Origin: Lentisalinibacter salinarum
Lineage (GTDB): Bacteria > Pseudomonadota > Gammaproteobacteria > Steroidobacterales > Woeseiaceae
Reading direction: 5' to 3'
Length of the DNA: 64,000 bases
NCBI RefSeq assembly: GCF_040706555.1
Contig: NZ_JAPDRH010000002.1
Coordinates: 1,178,001 to 1,242,000, forward strand
Shown here in pieces: positions 26,153 to 33,323 of the stretch. A program made the position numbers and the translations under genes. Below the pieces are notes generated by a model, which was not told the DNA's origin, made no database searches, and saw only the letters and a program-made list of their open reading frames with translations. Every line of letters starts with the position of its first letter. Position 1 is the stretch's first letter.

Positions 26153-27418
26153 ATGCCGAGGTTTGGGAGAGCGCTGCTGGCGGCACTGGCCCTCGCGCTG
26201 GTGGCGGGCTGCGGCGAGAAGCGCACCGACGCACCGTCCGAGCCGCCGCTCGGTGCCTGGCGTGCCTGGCTAGAGCTGCCCGGCGGCCGTGCGCCCTTCG
26301 GCCTGGAGCTGGGCCGCGACGGCGCCGGCCACCGCGCCACGCTGATCAACGGGCAGGAACGGGTGCGCGTGCCCGAGGTCGCCGTCGCCGACGGCCGGAT
26401 CACGCTCACGTTCCCGGCCTACAACAACCGCATCGAGGCGGAGTGGGCAGAGGGTCGGCTGACCGGCACGCTCACCCTGGTGAAACGCTATGGCAAGGAA
26501 CAGCGCATCCCCTTCGCTGCCGTGCCCGGCACCGCGGCATCCAGCCAGCCCCACGCCACGGCGGAAGTGGACGTCTCCGGGCGCTGGGAGGTGAGCTTCA
26601 CAGAGCCTGACGGCAACCAGCATCCGGCCGTCGGCGAGTTCGCCCAGCGCGGCAACCGGCTGTTCGGCACGTTCCTCACCGAGACCGGCGACTACCGCTA
26701 CCTGGAAGGCACGGTGCGCGGGCGCGAGGTGACCCTGTCCAAGTTCGACGGCGCCCACGCGTTCCTGTTCAAGGCAGTGGAAGAAGAGGGCCGCCTGACC
26801 GGCCGCTTCTGGTCCGGCACCGAGTGGCAGGAGACATGGTCGGCCGTGCGCAACCCGCGGGCTACGCTGGCGGACGCCCGGCGGCTCACCTTCCTGAAAC
26901 CCGGCTACGAGCGCTTCACCTTTACCTTCCCGGATACGGACGGCAAGCCGGTCTCGCTGGACGACGAGCGCTTTCGCGGCAAGGTTGTGGTGGTGACGCT
27001 GGCGGGCAGCTGGTGCCCGAACTGCCACGACGAGGCCGCGTTCATGGCGCCGCTCTACAAGCGGCTGCGCGGCCAGGGTCTGGAGGTGGTCGCACTGATG
27101 TACGAGCACCTGGAGGACTTCGATGCGGCCGCAGCCCAGGTGGAGAAGTTCCGGCGGAAGTTCGGCATCGAGTACACCACGCTGATCGCGGGCATCTCGG
27201 ACAAGACGGAGGCGGGCAAGACCCTGCCGGCGCTGAACCACGTGCTCGCTTTCCCCACCACCATCTTCATCGGCCGGGGCGGGCGCGTGCGCCAGATTCA
27301 TACCGGCTTCCAGGGCCCGGGCACGGGCGAGCATTACGAGCAGCTGACCCGGGAGATGACCACCTTCATCGAGGACCTGCTGGCCGAGCCCGTGCCGGCA
27401 GACCGGGACGCAGCCTGA
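26153..27418 (+). CDS. Thioredoxin-like (TlpA/peroxiredoxin-type) lipoprotein
   Basis: 421-residue exported protein. The chosen ATG begins MPRFGRALLAALALALVAGC, a lipoprotein signal with the modified Cys at residue 20, and GGAG lies about nine bases upstream. Residues about 35-255 are a beta-rich region in which two similar blocks occur (RITLTFPAYNNRIEAEWAEG and the later REVTLSKFDGAHAFLFK). A thioredoxin fold follows with the redox motif WCPNC (residues 287-291) and a late cis-proline region (AFPTTIFIGRGG). Proposed role: a membrane-anchored periplasmic thiol-disulfide reductant; its partner is unknown. In-frame GTG (26105) and ATG (26126) starts exist upstream. Confidence 0.88.
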   Translation: MPRFGRALLAALALALVAGCGEKRTDAPSEPPLGAWRAWLELPGGRAPFGLELGRDGAGHRATLINGQERVRVPEVAVADGRITLTFPAYNNRIEAEWAEGRLTGTLTLVKRYGKEQRIPFAAVPGTAASSQPHATAEVDVSGRWEVSFTEPDGNQHPAVGEFAQRGNRLFGTFLTETGDYRYLEGTVRGREVTLSKFDGAHAFLFKAVEEEGRLTGRFWSGTEWQETWSAVRNPRATLADARRLTFLKPGYERFTFTFPDTDGKPVSLDDERFRGKVVVVTLAGSWCPNCHDEAAFMAPLYKRLRGQGLEVVALMYEHLEDFDAAAAQVEKFRRKFGIEYTTLIAGISDKTEAGKTLPALNHVLAFPTTIFIGRGGRVRQIHTGFQGPGTGEHYEQLTREMTTFIEDLLAEPVPADRDAA

Positions 27419-27428
27419 GGAGGGCCAC

Positions 27429-27911
27429 ATGCCATCGTTCGACGTCGTCTCCGAAGTGGACATGCACGAGGTTACCAACGCGGTGGACCAGGCCAACCGG
27501 GAGGTCGCCAACCGCTTCGACTTCAAGGGCACCGGCGCGAAGTTCGAGCAGGAGGAGTCGGCCATCCGCCTGCGCGCGCAGGTGGAATTCCAGCTGCAGC
27601 AGATGATGGACATCCTGCGCCAGAAACTCGCCAGGCGCGGTATCGACGTCGCCTGCCTGGAGGCGGGCGAGGTCGAGGAGAGCGGCAGCGAGGCGCGCCA
27701 GACCGTGACGCTGCGCCAGGGCATCGACTCGGCGCTGGCGAAGAAGATCGTCCGGCTCATCAAGGACTCGAAGATGAAAGTGCAGGCCTCCCTCCAGGGG
27801 GATAAGGTCCGCATCAACGGCAAGAAGAGAGACGACCTGCAGGCGGCGATCGCGCTGCTGAAGGAGGCCGACATCGACCTGCCGCTCCAGTACGAGAACT
27901 TCCGCGACTGA
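27429..27911 (+). CDS. yajQ: YajQ family nucleotide-binding protein
   Basis: 160-residue YajQ/DUF520 protein, made of two ferredoxin-like halves. It opens with MPSFDVVSEVDMHEVTNAVDQ and has NRFDFKGTGAKFE and the C-terminal GDKVRINGKKRDDLQAAIALL, all family signatures. Some members bind cyclic di-GMP and act with transcription factors, others bind RNA or nucleotides; which applies here is not visible. It lies 10 bases after the thioredoxin-like gene with GAGGAGGG upstream, and 7 bases before ppc. Confidence 0.95.
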   Translation: MPSFDVVSEVDMHEVTNAVDQANREVANRFDFKGTGAKFEQEESAIRLRAQVEFQLQQMMDILRQKLARRGIDVACLEAGEVEESGSEARQTVTLRQGIDSALAKKIVRLIKDSKMKVQASLQGDKVRINGKKRDDLQAAIALLKEADIDLPLQYENFRD

Positions 27912-27918
27912 CCCGCCC

Positions 27919-30675
27919 GTGAGCGAACCAGCCGACAGCGGCAAGGGGGGGCTGCGCCGCAGCGAGATCGTCTTCGCCCGCAAGGACCGGGCGCTGCGCG
28001 ACGACGTGCGTACCCTCGGCCGGCTGATCGGCGAACTGCTCCGCGAGCAGGGCGGTGAGTCGCTGTACGAGCTGGTGGAGAGCGCCCGGCGCATCTCCAT
28101 CCGCCGCCGCGAGGGCGACCGGGAAGCCGCCGCCGAACTCACGGACCTGGTGCAGGCGCTGCCGCCGGACACCGCACGGGACGTGATCCGCGCCTTCTCC
28201 ACCTACTTCGAGCTGGTCAACACCGCGGAAAAGGTGCACCGCATCCGGCGACGCCGGGACTACCTGCGCGACGAGGACACCTTCCAGCCCGGCGGCCTGG
28301 AGTATGCCCTGCGGGATCTGCACGACGCCGGCGTCAGCAACGCGGATCTCGACACGCTGCTGCATCGTCTGCGCATCCAGCCGGTGTTCACGGCCCACCC
28401 CACCGAGCCCACCCGGCGTACCATCCTGCGCAAGGAGCAGAACATCGTCCGCCATCTGGTGGACATGCTGAACCCCACGCTGACGCCCCAGGAGGAGCGC
28501 ACCGCGCTCGCCTCGATCCGCGCCGAGGTCACCACCATCTGGCAGACCGAGGAGCACCCCTCCGAGAGCATGACCGTCGCCGACGAGCTGGAGCACGTGC
28601 TGTTCTTCCTCACCGACGTGCTCTACCGAGTGCTGCCGCCGTTCTACGAGAGCCTGGAGGACGCCATCGGCGCCGTCTACGGGCAGGAGACGCTCGACAA
28701 CGTCGAGATACCGGATCTCATTTCCTTCGCCTCCTGGGTCGGCGGCGACATGGACGGCAATCCCAACGTGGGCGCGAAGACCATCCGCGATACGCTGACC
28801 CGGCAGCGCTCCCTGATACTGGACCTCTACTACCGGGAGTGCGGCCGCCTGTCCGGCAAGCTCAGCCAGACGGTGTCCCGCGTGGGCGTGGCGCCCGCCA
28901 TCCTGGAACGCATCGAGGTCTACCGGGGGCACTTCCCGCACGCCTGGCACGCAGTGCCCGCCCGCCACCGGGAGATGCCCTACCGGATGTATCTCCGCCT
29001 CGTCCAGGAACGGCTGCAGTCCACCTACGACGACAGCGCCTTCCCCTACGAATCTGCGCAGGAGTTCGAGGCGGACATCCGCCTGATCGCGACCAGCCTG
29101 CGCGCGAACCGGGGCCGCCATGCCGGGCTGTTCGCGACACGCCGGCTGCTCCGGCGCATCCGCACCTTCGGTTTCCACCTGCTGACCCTGGACGTTCGCC
29201 AGGACGCGCTGGTACACCGGGAGGTGGTGGGCCGCTGCCTGGACATCGAGGACTGGCTGGAGTGGACGCCGGAGGCGCGCGCGGACCGGATCCGCGAGGC
29301 GCTGCAGGACCGGGAGCTGCCGAAGGCCGATAGCACCGACACCCGCATCCGCAAGACCCTGGCCGTGTTCCAGGCCATCTCATTCTGCCGGCGCAAGTAC
29401 GGCAGGCGGGCCATCGGTCCGTTCATCGTCAGCATGACCCAGGGCGCCGACGATGTGTTGTCCGTGCTGCTGCTGGCCCGCTGGGGCGATCTGGCGTCGA
29501 AGGGCGGCAAGGTGCCGCTGGACGTGGCACCACTGTTCGAGACCGTCGACGATCTCAGGAACGGCACCCGCATCATGCAGGAACTGCTGGCCGACGAGGT
29601 CTACCGCAAGCACCTCGCCCACCGCGGCGACGAGCAGATGATCATGGTCGGCTATTCGGACAGCAACAAGGACTCGGGCCTCGCCTCGGCGCGCTGGGCA
29701 CTCTACGAGGCCCAGGCGGACCTCGTGCGCGAACTCGACAGCGAGGATTGCGACATCACGCTCTTCCACGGGCGCGGCGGCACCACGAGCCGGGGCGGCG
29801 GCAAGACTCACGCGGCTGTACTGGGCGCGCCGGCGGACACCATCCGCGGCCGCCTGCGTGTCACCGAGCAGGGCGAGATCATCAACGAGAAATACGGCCT
29901 TCGTGGCATCGCGCTACGGACGCTGGAGCAGCTGATGGCCTCGGTCTCCATCGCCACCGCCAACCCGGAGCGCACCACGCCGGAACCGGACGAGTGGCGG
30001 CAGATGATGGACACGGTGGCCGTCGAGAGCCGCAAAGTCTACCGCGGGCTCGTCTACGAGCGGCCCGGGTTCTTCGACTACTTCCGTTGCGCCACTCCCA
30101 TCGACGTCATCGAGCGCATGCGCATCGGCTCGCGGCCGTCGTCGCGGCGCAAGCAGCGGGGCATCCAGGACCTGCGCGCCATCCCCTGGGTATTCGCCTG
30201 GACCCAGAGCCGGCACATCCTGCCGGGCTGGTTCGGCTTCGGGAGCGGGCTGCGGGCGGCCATCGAGATTCACGGCGAAGAGGCCTTCACCGCCATGACC
30301 GGGCAATGGTTCTACCTGCAGTCGCTGCTCGCCGACGTGGAGATGGTGCTGGCGAAATCCGACATGACCATCGCCTCGCGCTACTCGGAGCTCGCCGGCA
30401 CGCTGCACGAAAAATTCTTCCCCGTGATCCGCGAGGAATTCGATTTGACCCGGGAGATGGTGCTGAAACTCACGGGCAACGCGAACCTGCTGGAGAAGGA
30501 CAAGACCATGCAGCGGGCCATCATGCTGCGCAATCCCTACGTAGACCCCATGAGCCTGCTGCAAGTGGATCTCCTGGCCCGCTGGCGCGCGAAGGAGCGG
30601 GGCGACGACGAATTGTTCGCGGCGCTGCTGGCCAGCGTGAACGGCATCGCGCAAGGGCTGCAGAACACGGGGTGA
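27919..30675 (+). CDS. ppc: Phosphoenolpyruvate carboxylase
   Basis: Carboxylates phosphoenolpyruvate to oxaloacetate, replenishing the citric-acid cycle that citrate synthase (this window) feeds. 918 residues, starting at GTG. Catalytic motifs are intact: FTAHPTEPTRRTILRK with the active-site His, VGYSDSNKDSGLASARW, and FHGRGGTTSRGGG. The C-terminus contains RNPYVDPMSLLQVDLL and ends with the usual NTG. Slightly longer than E. coli (883). It ends just before the REP-containing region. Confidence 0.97.
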   Translation: MSEPADSGKGGLRRSEIVFARKDRALRDDVRTLGRLIGELLREQGGESLYELVESARRISIRRREGDREAAAELTDLVQALPPDTARDVIRAFSTYFELVNTAEKVHRIRRRRDYLRDEDTFQPGGLEYALRDLHDAGVSNADLDTLLHRLRIQPVFTAHPTEPTRRTILRKEQNIVRHLVDMLNPTLTPQEERTALASIRAEVTTIWQTEEHPSESMTVADELEHVLFFLTDVLYRVLPPFYESLEDAIGAVYGQETLDNVEIPDLISFASWVGGDMDGNPNVGAKTIRDTLTRQRSLILDLYYRECGRLSGKLSQTVSRVGVAPAILERIEVYRGHFPHAWHAVPARHREMPYRMYLRLVQERLQSTYDDSAFPYESAQEFEADIRLIATSLRANRGRHAGLFATRRLLRRIRTFGFHLLTLDVRQDALVHREVVGRCLDIEDWLEWTPEARADRIREALQDRELPKADSTDTRIRKTLAVFQAISFCRRKYGRRAIGPFIVSMTQGADDVLSVLLLARWGDLASKGGKVPLDVAPLFETVDDLRNGTRIMQELLADEVYRKHLAHRGDEQMIMVGYSDSNKDSGLASARWALYEAQADLVRELDSEDCDITLFHGRGGTTSRGGGKTHAAVLGAPADTIRGRLRVTEQGEIINEKYGLRGIALRTLEQLMASVSIATANPERTTPEPDEWRQMMDTVAVESRKVYRGLVYERPGFFDYFRCATPIDVIERMRIGSRPSSRRKQRGIQDLRAIPWVFAWTQSRHILPGWFGFGSGLRAAIEIHGEEAFTAMTGQWFYLQSLLADVEMVLAKSDMTIASRYSELAGTLHEKFFPVIREEFDLTREMVLKLTGNANLLEKDKTMQRAIMLRNPYVDPMSLLQVDLLARWRAKERGDDELFAALLASVNGIAQGLQNTG

Positions 30676-30681
30676 TCCCCG

Positions 30682-30736
30682 TTCTTTCCTGGCCGCCCTG
30701 CGGGGGTATCCATCTTGCTCCCGACAAAAGGTCGCG
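30682..30736 (+). repeat. 55-bp repeat, copy 1
   Basis: Identical, over 55 bases, to the reverse complement of 34821-34875. It contains GGCCGCCCTGCGGGGGTATC and CTCCCGACAAAAGGTCGCG. It lies 6 bases after the ppc stop. Confidence 0.95.
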
Positions 30737-30753
30737 GCGATGGATACCCCCGC
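30700..30753. repeat. Palindrome with 14-bp arms
   Basis: GCGGGGGTATCCAT (30700-30713) and its exact reverse complement (30740-30753) are separated by 26 bases. The left arm is inside the 55-bp repeat and the right arm is outside it; the copy near 34.8 kb has only one arm. Could form a stable hairpin downstream of ppc, but lacks a T run. Confidence 0.9.
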
Positions 30754-30896
30754 ATGACGGCCGCCTCGCGGTGGCGTGAAGGCGCTGCCAGTCAGCAACG
30801 CCTTCTGACTGGTGCCAGGCCTACCGGCTACGGGCCCGTCAGCGGGTCGGTAAGGGTTGCGGGGTCTTCCTGTATGCGGCACGGCTTCGATGGGCA

Positions 30897-30969
30897 TGTA
30901 GGAGGGGCTTCAGCCCCGATCAGCGCTCGGCTATCACAGGCGAATGTCGGGGCTGAAGCCCCTCCCACA
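30897..30969. repeat. Inverted pair of REP-like hairpins
   Basis: TGTAGGAGGGGCTTCAGCCC (continuing CGA) at 30897-30919 is repeated in inverse orientation at 30947-30969 with one mismatch. Each unit is itself a hairpin (GGGGCT-TC-AGCCCC). The sequence resembles the well-known REP elements of pseudomonads and xanthomonads (TGTAGGAGCGGCTTCAGC type), which are mobilised by RAYT transposases. No RAYT gene is in the window. Confidence 0.88.
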
Positions 30970-31028
30970 GTGAGCGTCCCCGCGAGCCTTATCCACCCGA
31001 TGGCGGGCCAGCGACAAAAGAAACCGGG

Positions 31029-31051
31029 TCGGGCCTGAAGGCCCTCCTACA
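31029..31051 (-). repeat. REP-like unit overlapping a stop codon
   Basis: Minus-strand TGTAGGAGGGCCTTCAGGCC followed by CGA. It differs from the pair at 30.9 kb in the stem (GGGCCT/AGGCCC) but is identical to the copy at 34753-34775. Its first bases supply the TAG stop (31047-31049) of the flavoprotein gene. Similarity to the 34.75-kb copy continues for about 40 more bases (TTCTTTTG, TGGCCCG, CATCGGGTGGA). Confidence 0.9.
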
Positions 31052-31721
31052 CGTCGTTGTAGGTGACGAACTCTTCCAGCTTCTTGCGGCGGATGTCCGG
31101 CACTCGGGCGTCCTTGCCGGGGTAGCCGGTCACCAGCAGCAGGAACGGCCGCTCGCGCTTCGGGCGCTCCAGGATCTCGTTCAGGAAGCCCATCGGGCTG
31201 GGCGTGTGCGTGAGCGTGGCCAGGCCGGCGTGGTGCAACGCCGTGATCAGCATGCCGGTGGCGAGACCCACGGACTCCTGGGGGTAGTAGTGCTTCACCC
31301 TGGTGCCGTCCTCCAGGTGACCGTATTTCTGCACGAAGACGGCGATCAGGTAGGGCGCTTTCTCGAGAAAAGGCTTCTCTGCATCGGTGCCCAGCGGCGC
31401 CAGTGCCTGCAGCCACTCCTCTGGCGCGCGGCGCTGGTAGAACTCCCGCTCCTCGGCCTCCGCGGCCTCGCGGATGCGGCGCTTGGTCTGCGGGCCGCTG
31501 ACGACGACGAAGTGCCAGGGCTGGCGGTTGGCGCCGCTGGGCGCGGTGCCGGCGGCACGCAGGCAGTCGTCGATGATCTGCCGCGGGACGGCCCGGGACG
31601 AGAAATCCCGCACGCTGCGCCGTCGCTCGAGTTCCTCGTGGAAGCGCCGCGCCCGGTCGCGCATGTCGGCGACGGGGAACTCCCGGTAGGCGGGCAGCGG
31701 GATGAATCGGGCATCGGCCAT
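31047..31721 (-). CDS. Nitroreductase-fold flavoprotein, iodotyrosine-deiodinase-like
   Basis: 224-residue FMN-binding protein of the nitroreductase superfamily. RRRSVRDFSSRAVP and AAGTAPSGANRQPWHFVVVSG bind FMN; HYYPQESVGLATGMLITALHHAGL and the VTGYPGKDA-PDI-RKKLEEFV ending are closest, from memory, to iodotyrosine deiodinase (IYD) proteins rather than to NfsA/NfsB. The IYD active-site lid residues Glu, Tyr and Lys have counterparts at Glu91, Tyr95 (EREFY) and Lys116 (AEKPFLEKAP), with the same Glu-to-Tyr spacing. Possible reaction: reductive dehalogenation of halotyrosines; ordinary nitroreductase activity is the alternative. The stop codon lies inside a REP-like element. Confidence 0.85.
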   Translation of the reverse strand: MADARFIPLPAYREFPVADMRDRARRFHEELERRRSVRDFSSRAVPRQIIDDCLRAAGTAPSGANRQPWHFVVVSGPQTKRRIREAAEAEEREFYQRRAPEEWLQALAPLGTDAEKPFLEKAPYLIAVFVQKYGHLEDGTRVKHYYPQESVGLATGMLITALHHAGLATLTHTPSPMGFLNEILERPKRERPFLLLVTGYPGKDARVPDIRRKKLEEFVTYNDV

Positions 31722-31752
31722 CGCTGTCTCCTCGCGCCGCCTGCGGCGCCCG

Positions 31753-32274
31753 TCAGGGCCCGGACCCGCCGGGCAGGGGGATCATGTCGCACTCCGGATC
31801 CGGCTCGCCGTGCTCGTTCTCGGACACGGCCCAGGCACGCACGGAGATGCCGGCCTCGTGGACGGTCTCCGGATCGCCGCTGACCAGCGGATGCCACCAG
31901 GCGAGGCCGTGGCCCTCGCTGATGCGCCGATACGCGCACGACCGGGGCAGCCAGGCCATCCCGTCCAGCGAATCCGGGCTCATCACGAGACAGTCGGGCA
32001 CGCGCTCGGAGCGGTTCGCGTAGTCCGAGCAGCGGCAGTTGCCGAGTTCCAGCAGCCGGCAGGCCACCCGGGTGTAGCGCACCTCGCCGGTGTCGATGTC
32101 CTCCAGCTTGTGCAGGCAGCAGCGCCCGCAGCCGTCGCATAGCGACTCCCACTGTTCGCGGGTCATCGCCGCCAGCGGCGTCGTCTCCCAGAACGGTTTC
32201 ACGCCCGTGCCCGTCCCGGCCGACCCGGAAGTACCGCTACCGCTGTCAGTGCTCCGTCCAATTCCCTGTGCCAC
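31753..32274 (-). CDS. YcgN family cysteine-cluster protein
   Basis: 173-residue member of the YcgN/UPF0260 family. The cysteine-rich signature is visible: WESLCDGCGRCCLHKLEDID, then VACRLLELGNCRCSDYANR and VPDCLVM and SCAYRRI. The pattern suggests a zinc or Fe-S cluster, but the function is unknown. The first 25 residues (Gly/Ser/Thr-rich) are beyond the family core, so a later start near the GTG before KPFWETTPL is possible. It is divergent from the dehydrogenase gene, with 71 bases between them. Confidence 0.9.
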   Translation of the reverse strand: MAQGIGRSTDSGSGTSGSAGTGTGVKPFWETTPLAAMTREQWESLCDGCGRCCLHKLEDIDTGEVRYTRVACRLLELGNCRCSDYANRSERVPDCLVMSPDSLDGMAWLPRSCAYRRISEGHGLAWWHPLVSGDPETVHEAGISVRAWAVSENEHGEPDPECDMIPLPGGSGP

Positions 32275-32345
32275 TGGCTCCGCCTCTCGCTGGCCTCGGA
32301 TCGGGCCACGGTTGCTAAACTAATCGTTTTCGCCCGGCCATCACA

Positions 32346-33323
32346 ATGAGCAATAGCCCCAAAGCCGACGCCGTATTCCTCGACCTGGACACGATGGGTG
32401 CCGGCGACCTGGACATCGCCCCGCTGGCGGACGCGGTCGGCGGCAGCCTGGAGGTCCACGGCGCCACCGAGCCCGAAGAGGTCGGCCGCCGCATTGCAGA
32501 CGCCAGACTGGTCTTCCTGAACAAGGTGAAGCTGGGCCGTGCCGAGATCGAGAGCGCGAACCGGCTGGGCTTCGTGGGTCTCACCGCCACGGGCGTGGAC
32601 AACATCGACCTCGAGGCGGCTGGCGAGCGGGGCGTCGTCGTCGCGAACATCCGCGACTACTGCACCCAGTCCGTGGTGCAGCACGTCATGGGCGTCATGC
32701 TCTCGCTCACCCACCGGCTCGCCGAGTACACGGCGCTGGTCGCCGCCGGCGATTGGCAGCAGGCGGGCAATTTCTGCCTGCTCGACTATTCCATCCGGGA
32801 ACTGGCCGGCAGGCGTCTCGGCATCGTCGGCTACGGCGCGCTCGGCCGCGGCGTAGCCCGCATGGGCGAGGCGCTGGGGATGGAGGTGCTGATCAGCGAA
32901 CGCCCGGGCGCGGACTCCCTGCGGCGGGGCCGCCGGCCTTTCGAGGAGGTGCTCACGGAGGCCGACGTGCTCAGCCTGCATTGCCCGCTCACGGAAGATA
33001 ACCGGGGAATGATCGGCGCCGGCGAACTGGACCGCATGAAGCCGGATGCGGTGCTGATCAACACCGCCCGCGGCGCGCTGGTGGACACCGGCGCACTGGC
33101 GGCGGCACTCGCCGACGGGCGCATCGCGGGCGCCGGCATCGACGTGCTGCCCCAGGAGCCGCCGGTGGACGGCGACCCGCTGCTCGACTACCGGGGCGAC
33201 AACCTGATCCTCACCCCCCACATTGCCTGGGCGGCCCGGGAGTCCCGGCAGCGCGCCATCGAGGAACTCGCCGCCAACGCCCGTGCCTGGCTGGCCGGCG
33301 AATCCCGCAACCGGGTGAACTGA
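32346..33323 (+). CDS. D-2-hydroxyacid dehydrogenase (glycerate/hydroxypyruvate reductase type)
   Basis: 325-residue NAD(P)-dependent dehydrogenase. The nucleotide motif is GYGALGRGVARM (near residue 160). The catalytic triad is present: Arg in LINTARGALVDTG, Glu in DVLPQEPP, His in LTPHIAWAA. The N-terminus VFLDLDTMGAGDLDIAPL and NLILTPHIAWAARESRQRA resemble glycerate dehydrogenase (HprA). Exact substrate is not provable. The photolyase start follows its stop directly, without a gap. Confidence 0.92.
   Translation: MSNSPKADAVFLDLDTMGAGDLDIAPLADAVGGSLEVHGATEPEEVGRRIADARLVFLNKVKLGRAEIESANRLGFVGLTATGVDNIDLEAAGERGVVVANIRDYCTQSVVQHVMGVMLSLTHRLAEYTALVAAGDWQQAGNFCLLDYSIRELAGRRLGIVGYGALGRGVARMGEALGMEVLISERPGADSLRRGRRPFEEVLTEADVLSLHCPLTEDNRGMIGAGELDRMKPDAVLINTARGALVDTGALAAALADGRIAGAGIDVLPQEPPVDGDPLLDYRGDNLILTPHIAWAARESRQRAIEELAANARAWLAGESRNRVN

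Larger units (their letters stand above)
30676..31046. repeat. Intergenic repeat island after ppc
   Basis: 371 bases with no credible gene. It holds, in order: one copy of a 55-bp repeat (30682-30736) found inverted at 34821-34875; a long palindrome with 14-bp arms (30700-30713 and 30740-30753); an inverted pair of REP-like hairpins (30897-30919 and 30947-30969); and a third REP-like copy (31029-31051) running into the stop codon of the convergent flavoprotein gene. The stretch between 30754 and 30896 shows nothing I recognise. Confidence 0.85.

Noticed and set aside
30754..30896. Possible small gene within the repeat island after ppc
   Set aside because: Frames are short, lack ribosome-binding sites and lie between repeat elements.
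30897..30969. CRISPR-like repeats
   Set aside because: Only an inverted hairpin pair with no regular spacer array; it fits REP elements.
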